Counted from the stretch's first letter, positions 1 to 6,136 are shown. The stretch: 9,100 nucleotides of DNA from an uncultured Eubacterium sp. (GCA_902462495.1 CABQCC010000061.1:1-9100); one strand, 5' to 3'. Notes: generated by a model not told the origin, from the sequence alone. Numbers and translations: made by a program.

Positions 1-106
1 TTTTGCTCAGTCGAGGTACCATCGTACATCTTCCTTCGCAAGAAAACGAAATTCAAAAACTTTCTCAACAGCCTACAGCGTATCAAAAATACTTTTTCGA
101 CACGCT
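1..106. other. Unassigned sequence at the window edge
   Basis: I recognise no gene here. All three plus-strand frames are open from the window edge to about position 105: frame 1 stops at 106-108, frame 3 at 141-143, and frame 2 runs on. The minus strand has many stops. The plus-strand terminator that follows directly suggests that a plus-strand transcript entering from outside the window ends here. The stretch could therefore be the 3' tail of a gene, but the three frames give unrelated peptides and none shows a family motif. A non-coding or repetitive element is equally possible. Confidence 0.3.
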
Positions 107-136
107 AAAGCAGTTCAAACGAACTGCTTTTTGTTT
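107..136 (+). terminator. Intrinsic terminator, plus strand
   Basis: A perfect 10-bp stem, AAAGCAGTTC (107-116) against GAACTGCTTT (121-130), closes a four-base AAAC loop and runs into TTTTTGTTTT. On the plus strand this is a good rho-independent terminator for whatever enters from the left. On the minus strand the hairpin lies ten bases past the protease stop codon, but only three T residues follow it, so it would stop the protease operon less efficiently. Confidence 0.75.
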
Positions 137-139
137 TAT

Positions 140-1639
140 TTAGCCTTTGCTTTCGATAAGTTTGCACTTAACATTAAAGGTTTTGATTTGATTATTCTCA
201 ATTCTTGCAATTGTGAGGGTGATTGTGTCGCCCGGTGACGACTTGCTGAGTACATTTGTAAGCACATCGGTTGAAGTCATAGTTTTTCCGTTGACCGCAA
301 CAATCATATCGTACTGTCTTACATTCTTGTTTGCAAGGTCTGATTCGGAATCGATTTCGCCGATAATCATTGTGCCCTGTGCATCCTTAAATCCCTTTTG
401 TTCCAAAGCGGCAAGAATTGCGCTTGCATTTGAAGCATTTGAAATGCCTGTGTAGCTTATGCCGAGTTTTGCTCTGCCCTCAACATAGCCGTTTTTGATA
501 AGGCTGTTTGCTGTTTTAACCGCTGTATTACTCGGTACGGCAAAGCCCATACCCTCATAATCGGTTGAAGCAATCTTTGATGAGTTAATACCGATAACCT
601 GACCGCTCATATTGAAAAGAGCACCGCCCGAGTTACCCGGATTGATAGCCGCATCGGTTTGGATACATTCGTTATCATAACCGATTGATGAAGAAACAGG
701 ACGGTCAAGAGCCGAAACAATACCTGTTGTGACGCTGTTCATAAACTTGCTGCCACCCGGGCAACCGATAACTACTGCCTGCTCGCCGACAACGATATTT
801 GAGCTGTCCGCAAACTCTGCAACCTGAAGTCCGCTTGCCTTGATTGAAAGCACGCCGATATCTGTTTGAGCGTCATATCCGACAAGAGTTGCATCATAGG
901 TTTTGCCGTCATTTGTTGTTACCTTAAATTTTGAGGCATCGGAAATTACATGGGCAGCGGTCATAATATATGTTGTGCCGTTGCTTTCGCTCATAATAAC
1001 GCCTGAGCCCTCACCCGAAAGAGTCGGGTCGCTTGAATCGCTGCTCTGTCCCGAACCGAAACTGTAAAAATCATAATATGAATTTTGCTCGCTGTACACG
1101 GAAATCAAAACGCAGGAATTTATAGTCTTTTTTGCAACGCCGGCAACGGTCAATGTGCCATCGCTGTTTTTGGTTGCAACATCGCCTTTGTTATCGCTGA
1201 TTGAAGCTCCGCCCTTTGTGCTGTCGGATGATTCGCTTTGAGTTGTGCTTTCTTTAAAATTTTCATATGATTTGTTGCCGACAACAGAAGCGACAATGCC
1301 AAAGATTGACACCGCAACAACAACTATTGCAACAATGATGACAACCTTGAGCGATTTATTTTTCGGCTTCTTCGGTGGCTTTGGTGCGTTAGGCTGATTG
1401 AACATATTTTGATTGTTCGGATTATAATATGTGCCTGTGTTGGAACGATTGATATTTTGATAATACTGCTGTCCGCCGTTTCTCGGCTGAGCATATCTGT
1501 TCTGCTGTGCACCGTGGTTTGCATTGTTTGGATTTTGCGGTTGTTGATTTTGTCTTGGCGGAACAAAATGATATTCACCATTTGGCATTTCGTTGCCGCC
1601 GTTTACACCGTTACTTTGATCTTTGTTATATTCGTCCAT
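140..1639 (-). CDS. htrA: Membrane-anchored HtrA-like serine protease with PDZ domain
   Basis: This is a DegP/HtrA-family (trypsin-like, S1C) protease of 499 residues that degrades or refolds damaged proteins outside the membrane. Residues 1-96 are a cytosolic Asn/Gln-rich tail ending in a Lys/Pro cluster. Residues 97-121 form one membrane segment, followed by a Ser-rich linker. The protease domain spans about 165-380 with the full triad: H230 (TAAH), D260 (QTDIGVL) and S337 (GNSGGA). One PDZ domain spans about 390-494. I chose the ATG at 1639 because AAAGGAG lies just upstream; the frame stays open to 1714, but that extension overlaps the kinase gene. The start lies 13 nt behind the kinase stop, so it is the last gene of the regulator-kinase-protease operon. 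Such linkage in Bacillus (CssRS) senses secretion stress. The family is certain; the exact substrates are unknown. Confidence 0.95.
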   Translation of the reverse strand: MDEYNKDQSNGVNGGNEMPNGEYHFVPPRQNQQPQNPNNANHGAQQNRYAQPRNGGQQYYQNINRSNTGTYYNPNNQNMFNQPNAPKPPKKPKNKSLKVVIIVAIVVVAVSIFGIVASVVGNKSYENFKESTTQSESSDSTKGGASISDNKGDVATKNSDGTLTVAGVAKKTINSCVLISVYSEQNSYYDFYSFGSGQSSDSSDPTLSGEGSGVIMSESNGTTYIMTAAHVISDASKFKVTTNDGKTYDATLVGYDAQTDIGVLSIKASGLQVAEFADSSNIVVGEQAVVIGCPGGSKFMNSVTTGIVSALDRPVSSSIGYDNECIQTDAAINPGNSGGALFNMSGQVIGINSSKIASTDYEGMGFAVPSNTAVKTANSLIKNGYVEGRAKLGISYTGISNASNASAILAALEQKGFKDAQGTMIIGEIDSESDLANKNVRQYDMIVAVNGKTMTSTDVLTNVLSKSSPGDTITLTIARIENNQIKTFNVKCKLIESKG

Positions 1640-1652
1640 AACGATTCTCCTT

Positions 1653-3149
1653 TTATTTTGATTTTGGCAAAGTAAACACAAATTCTGCCTCGGACTTGCT
1701 ATCCGACCTTGCAAAAATTCTGCCGCCGTGCATCTCTACCATTGTTTTTACTATATAAAGTCCGAGTCCTGCACCTTTTGCATCAAGTGAGCGTGATTTG
1801 TCCACCTTATAGAATCTTTCAAACACACGAGAAAGTTCTGAGGCATCAATGCCCTCACCGCTGTTTTTGATGCTTACCTGAACACTATCGCCGACATCGG
1901 CAACATTAATCTCAATATATCCGCCGTCATTTGTAAACTTAACGGCGTTGTCAAAGAGATTGTAGATAACCTGATAAATCATATCCGTGTCAGCCGTGAT
2001 ATGATGTGGCTCTAAGTTTTCAAGTCCTCGAATTTCTATATTCTTCTTTTCTATTTTTTGTTCAAATGTCAAAAGAATATGTATGATTTGGTCAGACAAA
2101 TTATACGGTTTCGGCTTCATTTCAAAGTCGCCCGATTCAATCTTGCTCATATTGAGCATTGCCACAACAAGCCGTGACAATCGTCTTACCTCATCCGAAA
2201 CTATCTTCAGATAATAATCTTCTTTTTCCTTTGGAATTGTTCCGTCAAGTATTCCGTCGATGAAGCCTGCAATCGAGGTCATCGGGGTTTTCAACTCGTG
2301 CGAAACATTTGCAACAAACGACCGCCTTGAACTTTCGAGTTTGTCAAGAGCGTCTGCCATTTCGTTGAAAGCATAGCCCAAATCCGCAAGTTCATCGTTT
2401 GTGTTGATGTTAACTCTGTATGAAAAGTCGCCTACCGCAAAACGCTTTGCAGCCGCACTCATTTGCTGAAGCGGAGTGACCATACGCTTTGTGAGTTGCC
2501 ACAAAACAATGCACGCAAAGCCGAGGCAAACCAAAGCAATAATCAAAAACGATCTAAGTACAAGCGAAACAACGCCCTGTGTGCCTGCCGGAGTGACCGC
2601 AAACACCGTGCCGATGATTTGATTGTTGTCGCTCAAATTATTGGCATCAAACGAAGTCTTTATCGCTGTGCCGACAACATAATAAGTTTCGCCGTTGATA
2701 ATAGCTTTTCCTACCGAAGCACCCTCATACACACGCTGAAGCTGTTTGTCGCCGATTATAAAATTCTTATGATTTTTGCACACCGTTTCGCCCGAAACAA
2801 AGCCTTTAAGACCTGTTTGGTCCTTGCACATAATTATGCTTCCGCCTGCATCGCAAACAAAAACATCCGCATCGATACAGCCCGAAACCATTGCAAGATT
2901 TTCGCAAACACTCTCTTTATATGCCGAATACTCGCTGTTCATATTATTGACTATCATATTTTGAGAAATAGTGTTCGCAAGTTTTTTTGTGTTTTCATAC
3001 AAAAGGTCTGTCTTTTGACTAAGGGAATATGCATTAACTATGACTGTGAGCACAGTGCCCATAACCACAAGCATAAACAGAAACACAGAAACGAAAAGCA
3101 AAAAGTATTTGGTAAACAGATTTTGTCTTTTACCTTTTCGCAATGCCAT
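1653..3149 (-). CDS. Sensor histidine kinase, HAMP/HisKA/HATPase
   Basis: A 498-residue membrane sensor kinase, partner of the response regulator just upstream. Membrane segments lie at about 14-40 and 193-218. The extracytoplasmic sensor domain of about 150 residues between them carries five cysteines (C82, C91, C99, C108, C124). A HAMP linker spans about 219-271. The phospho-acceptor is H284 in SHELKTP. The ATP-binding domain has its N box at N397-N401, the first glycine box NSGEGID at 429-435, an F box near 443-447 and the second glycine box GAGLGLYIVK at 459-468. All catalytic motifs are intact, so it should be active. The ATG lies 8 nt after the regulator stop, and its AAAGGA ribosome binding site is embedded in the last codons of the regulator, which indicates coupled translation. 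By position it resembles CssS, but the sensor domain is not clearly CssS, so I give no symbol. Confidence 0.95.
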   Translation of the reverse strand: MALRKGKRQNLFTKYFLLFVSVFLFMLVVMGTVLTVIVNAYSLSQKTDLLYENTKKLANTISQNMIVNNMNSEYSAYKESVCENLAMVSGCIDADVFVCDAGGSIIMCKDQTGLKGFVSGETVCKNHKNFIIGDKQLQRVYEGASVGKAIINGETYYVVGTAIKTSFDANNLSDNNQIIGTVFAVTPAGTQGVVSLVLRSFLIIALVCLGFACIVLWQLTKRMVTPLQQMSAAAKRFAVGDFSYRVNINTNDELADLGYAFNEMADALDKLESSRRSFVANVSHELKTPMTSIAGFIDGILDGTIPKEKEDYYLKIVSDEVRRLSRLVVAMLNMSKIESGDFEMKPKPYNLSDQIIHILLTFEQKIEKKNIEIRGLENLEPHHITADTDMIYQVIYNLFDNAVKFTNDGGYIEINVADVGDSVQVSIKNSGEGIDASELSRVFERFYKVDKSRSLDAKGAGLGLYIVKTMVEMHGGRIFARSDSKSEAEFVFTLPKSK

Positions 3150-3157
3150 AATTCAAT

Positions 3158-3853
3158 TTAGTCCTTTGTTTCAAATTTATATCCAACGCCCCAAACGGTC
3201 TTTAAGCACCATTTGTCGGAAACACCCTCAAGCTTTTCACGGAGTCTTTTTACATGCACATCAACCGTACGGGAGTCGCCGTAATAATCAAATCCCCACA
3301 CTTCGTCAAGAAGTTGGTCACGGGTGTAAACTCTGTTCGGATTTGAAGCAAAGTGATAGATGAGTTCAAGTTCTTTTGGAGGTGTGTCAACCGGCACGCC
3401 CTTTACTTTCATCTCATAATTTTGAATATTGATTTCAAGATTGTCATAAATAACAACCTTTTTCTCGCTTTCTGTTGACTCGCTCTCGCCTGTTGTTCTG
3501 CGGAGAACAGCCTTAACTCTTGCCATAACCTCTTTTGCATCAAACGGCTTTACAACATAGTCATCCGCACCAAGTTCCAAGCCAAGCACCTTGTCAAATG
3601 TTTCACCCTTTGCGGTGAGCATAATAATCGGAGCGGACGAGGTCTTTCTGATTTCACGGCAAACCTGCCAGCCATCCTTTTTAGGAAGCATAATATCAAG
3701 AAGTACCAAATCAGGGGTTTTGTTTTGGAACATCTCGACAGCCTCCTGACCGTCATTTGCCGTAAACACAACATATCCGTCATTTTCAAGATAAAGTTTG
3801 AGAAGTTCGCAGATGTTTAAATCATCGTCAACTACAAGAATTTTGTTAGCCAT
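3158..3853 (-). CDS. OmpR/PhoB-family response regulator
   Basis: A 231-residue two-component response regulator that becomes a DNA-binding activator or repressor once phosphorylated by the adjacent kinase. The receiver domain (about 3-118) has the acidic pocket at D9/D10, phospho-acceptor D53 (LLDIMLPKKDGW), switch T80 and K102 in VKPF. The winged-helix effector domain occupies about 131-229, with the recognition region SRTVDVHVKRLREKL. I chose the ATG at 3853 (MANKILVVDDD), which follows AAAGGA with normal spacing; the frame extends twelve codons further but without a better start. It is the first gene of the operon with the kinase and HtrA protease. Three phased repeats upstream (3906-3953) are candidate sites for autoregulation. 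CssR, WalR and SrrA are similar proteins; the sequence alone does not decide between them. Confidence 0.96.
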   Translation of the reverse strand: MANKILVVDDDLNICELLKLYLENDGYVVFTANDGQEAVEMFQNKTPDLVLLDIMLPKKDGWQVCREIRKTSSAPIIMLTAKGETFDKVLGLELGADDYVVKPFDAKEVMARVKAVLRRTTGESESTESEKKVVIYDNLEINIQNYEMKVKGVPVDTPPKELELIYHFASNPNRVYTRDQLLDEVWGFDYYGDSRTVDVHVKRLREKLEGVSDKWCLKTVWGVGYKFETKD

Positions 3854-3887
3854 AATCGTTTTTCCTTTCTTTCTTCTCTTTGCACAC

Positions 3888-3896
3888 ATAATAGCA
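3888..3896 (-). promoter_or_regulatory. Extended -10 promoter of the regulator-kinase-protease operon
   Basis: Read on the minus strand, TGCTATTAT is an extended -10 element (TGN plus a five-of-six match to TATAAT). No good -35 hexamer lies 16-18 nt upstream, which is usual for extended -10 or activated promoters. Transcription would begin near 3881, giving a leader of about 28 nt before the regulator ATG. Confidence 0.55.
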
Positions 3897-3905
3897 AATG
3901 ATTTT

Positions 3906-3953
3906 GTTCACAATTTGTATTTTGAGTAAACAAAGAGTTAATTTTTTTAACAA
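3906..3953 (-). promoter_or_regulatory. Three TTGT direct repeats phased at 20 nt, putative response-regulator sites
   Basis: On the plus strand ACAA occurs at 3910, 3930 and 3950 within GTTCACAA, GTAAACAA and TTTAACAA. On the minus strand these read TTGTGAAC, TTGTTTAC and TTGTTAAA, each 20 nt apart, so on the same face of the helix. They lie directly upstream of the -10 element of the operon. OmpR-family regulators bind tandem direct repeats near promoters, so autoregulation is plausible. The AT-rich context makes chance similarity possible. Confidence 0.4.
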
Positions 3954-3979
3954 TTAATTAATTCATATTTATGAAATTT

Positions 3980-5215
3980 TTACCATTCAATATTTCGCTT
4001 TTCGCAGCTTTCAACATAGTCGATAAACTGGCGGGCACATCTCGGAGAGCGACCTCCCCTGCGTCTTGCCCATTGCTCTGCGGTGAAAAGTATCTTTTCC
4101 ATATCGGAAGTAAGACCTCTGTCGGTTGCAATCTTTTGAACAATATCTTCAAAATCCTTTTTGTCGGGATTGATAAATGTGATTGAAAGACCGAATCTGT
4201 CGGAAAGTGAGAGTTCCTCCTGCAAAGTATCTGAACGGTTGACATCATTTTCACGGTCGGAGAAATTCTCCTTGATGAGATGTCGTCTGTTCGATGTCGC
4301 ATATATCAAGGTATTGTTTTGTCTGCCCGAAAGTGAACCCTCAAGCGCCGCCTTGAGTTCACCGAACGAATCATCGTGATTGTCAAAACTCAAATCGTCA
4401 ATAAAGATGATGAACTTCATCGGGCTGTCGGAAATCTTTTCTCTAATCATGGTCAAATCGTTGATATCGCCCTTTGAAATCTCAATCATTCGCAAGCCTC
4501 TGTCCTTATATTCATTGAGGATTGCGTGAACGGTGGAGCTTTTGCCCGTGCCTCTGTCGCCATAAAGCAAAACATTGTTTGCCGGCAAATCGGAAATGAA
4601 TGCAACCGTATTGTCAACAACCTTGCCACGCTGAACCTCATAATTTTTGAGGTCGGTCAATCGGATTGAATCAATCGCCGTAATCGGAACAAACTGTTCA
4701 TTCCTCCAAGTGAACGCAACAAACTTTGCGAACATACCGTAGCCGTTCGTTCTGTGGAACGACTTTAAGTCCTCGATATGCTCTGCCCAATTGTCGGTGA
4801 GTGGAAGCATTGCTCTGCCGTTCGGGTTCCACTTTGGCATAGTTTTGAGGACATCCGCAATATCACTGTCCTCCTCTGCCTTGTAAATATCTTCTGCCGA
4901 AATTGAAGCGATAACCTCCAGTTTTTCCAAATCAGCTTTTACGCCGTCGAGAATTGACGAATCAAGTTCATCACACAAGCCTCCCGCAGCCGCCTTGGTG
5001 AACACATTGTCATCGGTTAAAATCAACTTTGACACATAGTGCCTGAGCGAATGATGTGACGACAACAAATTGAAAAACCTGCTTTGCTTTGTCAAAACGG
5101 TTTCGTCCTCAAGAGAATTGAGCAAATCGTACAACGCATTTATAATCTCATCTTGCTTGAAATCATAAATGCAAAGCGATTCGATATAATATCTAACCTT
5201 TACCGCTTTATTCAT
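3980..5215 (-). CDS. DUF815-family P-loop ATPase (AAA-like)
   Basis: A 411-residue cytosolic protein that matches the DUF815 family of predicted AAA-type ATPases; its cellular role is not established. The N-terminal 200 residues have no motif I can name. The ATPase core has Walker A GDRGTGKSS (219-227, lysine K225), Walker B FIIFIDDLSF (268-277, D273/D274), a sensor-1-like ATSNRRH (306-312), the family-typical LSLSDRFGL (335-343) and a C-terminal arginine region near R389 followed by ARQFID. All nucleotide-binding residues are present, so hydrolysis is expected. I chose ATG 5215 because AGAAGGTG lies five bases upstream; an in-frame GTG at 5236 would overlap that site. The gene lies 126 nt ahead of the two-component operon on the same strand, with no convincing terminator between, so some read-through is possible. 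It is divergent from the GntR regulator. Confidence 0.9.
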   Translation of the reverse strand: MNKAVKVRYYIESLCIYDFKQDEIINALYDLLNSLEDETVLTKQSRFFNLLSSHHSLRHYVSKLILTDDNVFTKAAAGGLCDELDSSILDGVKADLEKLEVIASISAEDIYKAEEDSDIADVLKTMPKWNPNGRAMLPLTDNWAEHIEDLKSFHRTNGYGMFAKFVAFTWRNEQFVPITAIDSIRLTDLKNYEVQRGKVVDNTVAFISDLPANNVLLYGDRGTGKSSTVHAILNEYKDRGLRMIEISKGDINDLTMIREKISDSPMKFIIFIDDLSFDNHDDSFGELKAALEGSLSGRQNNTLIYATSNRRHLIKENFSDRENDVNRSDTLQEELSLSDRFGLSITFINPDKKDFEDIVQKIATDRGLTSDMEKILFTAEQWARRRGGRSPRCARQFIDYVESCEKRNIEW

Positions 5216-5257
5216 TTTTACACCTTCTAATCTCACATATAGTTTATAATTAATTAC

Positions 5258-5286
5258 ATTTTATATCATTTGTTCACAATTTACAA
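5258..5286 (-). promoter_or_regulatory. Candidate promoter of the DUF815 gene
   Basis: Read on the minus strand, TTGTAA (5286-5281) and TAAAAT (5263-5258) stand 17 nt apart, matching the -35 and -10 consensus at four and five of six positions. The leader would be about 37 nt. The spacer contains most of the 14-mer that is also present upstream of the two-component operon. Other AT-rich hexamers nearby could serve instead. Confidence 0.45.
5269..5282. repeat. 14-bp sequence shared with 3903-3916
   Basis: TTTGTTCACAATTT is identical at 5269-5282 and 3903-3916. Its core TTGTTCACAA has inverted arms TTGT/ACAA around two bases. Both copies lie in the upstream regions of minus-strand genes (DUF815 and the response regulator) in the same orientation. 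A shared regulator-binding site is possible; the function is unproven. Confidence 0.45.
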
Positions 5287-5295
5287 TAGCTATTG
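5284..5295. promoter_or_regulatory. Perfect 12-bp palindrome in the divergent intergenic region
   Basis: CAATAGCTATTG is its own reverse complement. It lies between the divergent DUF815 and GntR promoters and touches the -35 candidate of DUF815. A dimeric regulator could bind here, but no known family site is recognised. Confidence 0.3.
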
Positions 5296-5317
5296 CAAAA
5301 ATAATTTAAAAATATGA

Positions 5318-5342
5318 TGTCAGACAACCTGTTGACTTGTCT
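5318..5342. promoter_or_regulatory. Candidate FadR/GntR-type operator at the regulator promoter
   Basis: TGTCAGACA (5318-5326) is a short palindrome holding the GTNNNAC core typical of FadR-subfamily sites. A second symmetry, AGACAA (5322-5327) against TTGTCT (5337-5342), overlaps it and the -35 box. The position fits repression of the regulator by its own product. A related sequence occurs in the ilvC leader. Confidence 0.45.
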
Positions 5343-5360
5343 ACTGTTTTGTGGTATTAT
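5332..5360 (+). promoter_or_regulatory. Sigma-A promoter of the GntR regulator
   Basis: TTGACT (5332-5337) and TATTAT (5355-5360) are separated by exactly 17 nt, each matching the vegetative consensus at five of six positions. Transcription would start near 5367, leaving a very short leader that contains the AAAGGAG ribosome binding site. Confidence 0.75.
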
Positions 5361-5382
5361 CATACATAAAGGAGATGATGCT

Positions 5383-6039
5383 ATGTCAAACACAAGCAAA
5401 CTATCTGATGTTACAGCAAGCAGAATTAAATCTATGATAGAGGACGAGGGGCGTTTTTCAGTCGGCGACAAATTGCCAAATGAAAACGATTTTGCCTCCG
5501 AGCTCGGCGTCAGCCGTTCCACCCTGCGTGAAGCTGTCAGAATTTTAACCCTTGGCGGCATACTCGAAATCAAGCGTGGCAAGGGCACATTCGTCACTTC
5601 AAACACAACAATTGAAAGCAACGACCTCGGTGAAATCAGCAGCGGACTTGATGATCTGTTTGAAATGAGGCTTATGTTTGAGCCGGATTGCGCTTATTAT
5701 GCGGCTCAGCGTGCAACAGACGAGGAAATCGCCATTATTTGCAAGTACGGCGAAGCTGTTGAGCAGAAGATAAAATCAGGCGAGGACAGAACCTACGAGG
5801 AGCAAAAATTCCACGAAAGCATTGCAAACGCAACGCACAATGCCTTTGTAAAACAGTTTATGCCGATTATCTTCAACGCAATCAAAAACGGCGTAATTGT
5901 TATGCAAAAGGATGAGAATGTAAACCGTGACAACCTCAATGACGACAGGCTGATTATGGACTTCCTAAAAGCACGCAACGCAGAGGGTGCAAGGACTGCA
6001 ATGAGGCTCCACATTTTGCACGCAATAGAAGGTCTTTGA
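5383..6039 (+). CDS. GntR-family transcriptional regulator, FadR subfamily
   Basis: A 218-residue DNA-binding regulator. The winged helix-turn-helix spans about 6-73, with the GntR signature LPNENDFASELGVSRSTLRE and the wing GGILEIKRGKGTFV. An all-helical FCD effector domain spans about 91-215. FCD domains bind small carboxylates, often with a metal held by one acidic residue and three histidines. Here H144 and H210 are present but the middle histidine position appears to be D188. I chose the ATG at 5383, eight bases behind AAAGGAG; earlier in-frame starts would lie upstream of or inside the promoter. The ligand is unknown. The gene precedes ilvC on the same strand by 136 nt, and both carry a similar GTNNNAC sequence upstream, so control of ilvC and of itself is likely but inferred. 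No terminator separates the two genes. Confidence 0.93.
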   Translation: MSNTSKLSDVTASRIKSMIEDEGRFSVGDKLPNENDFASELGVSRSTLREAVRILTLGGILEIKRGKGTFVTSNTTIESNDLGEISSGLDDLFEMRLMFEPDCAYYAAQRATDEEIAIICKYGEAVEQKIKSGEDRTYEEQKFHESIANATHNAFVKQFMPIIFNAIKNGVIVMQKDENVNRDNLNDDRLIMDFLKARNAEGARTAMRLHILHAIEGL

Positions 6040-6053
6040 AAAAAATATAAATT

Positions 6054-6069
6054 TCCTATTGACATAGGA
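6054..6069. promoter_or_regulatory. Inverted repeat over the -35 box of ilvC
   Basis: TCCTAT (6054-6059) and ATAGGA (6064-6069) are perfect inverted arms around TGAC. The repeat encloses the -35 hexamer, so a protein bound here would block RNA polymerase. It does not resemble the GTNNNAC site found at the regulator promoter and may be coincidental. Confidence 0.35.
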
Positions 6070-6087
6070 CATCATACGATATATAAT
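6059..6087 (+). promoter_or_regulatory. Consensus sigma-A promoter of ilvC
   Basis: TTGACA (6059-6064) and TATAAT (6082-6087) are exact consensus hexamers with the optimal 17-nt spacer. The start point should fall near 6094, giving a leader of about 82 nt. So strong a promoter implies high basal expression unless a repressor acts on it. Confidence 0.9.
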
Positions 6088-6111
6088 GTGAATTAAGAAA
6101 GAAATCAATCG

Positions 6112-6136
6112 GTTGTCGAACAACTTGTCCGACCTC
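6112..6136 (+). promoter_or_regulatory. ilvC leader: hairpin and candidate FadR-type operator
   Basis: GTTGT (6112-6116) and ACAAC (6120-6124) form a small hairpin. TTGTCCGACCT (6125-6135) follows with a GTNNNAC core. The reverse complement of 6119-6133 matches 5319-5333 at the regulator promoter at 12 of 15 positions. It lies about 25-40 nt past the transcription start, where a bound repressor could act as a roadblock. The leader is too short for a T-box riboswitch and I see no leader peptide. Confidence 0.4.

Noticed and set aside
2463..3161. Long plus-strand open frame (232 codons) opposite the kinase
   Set aside because: It lies wholly antisense to the kinase, whose motifs are intact; the translation has no recognisable domain and no ribosome binding site at its start.
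3937..3953. Possible Rex operator in the two-component upstream region
   Set aside because: On the minus strand TTGTTAA and TTAAC are separated by five instead of four bases and the second arm ends in TC rather than AA, so it is not a convincing Rex site.
3962..3975. TTCATATTTATGAA palindrome downstream of the DUF815 gene as a terminator
   Set aside because: The stem is six A/T-rich pairs with a two-base loop and no T run follows on the minus strand; too weak for an intrinsic terminator.
5793..6065. Minus-strand open frame opposite the GntR regulator
   Set aside because: Antisense shadow of a well-supported gene, no motif and no ribosome binding site.
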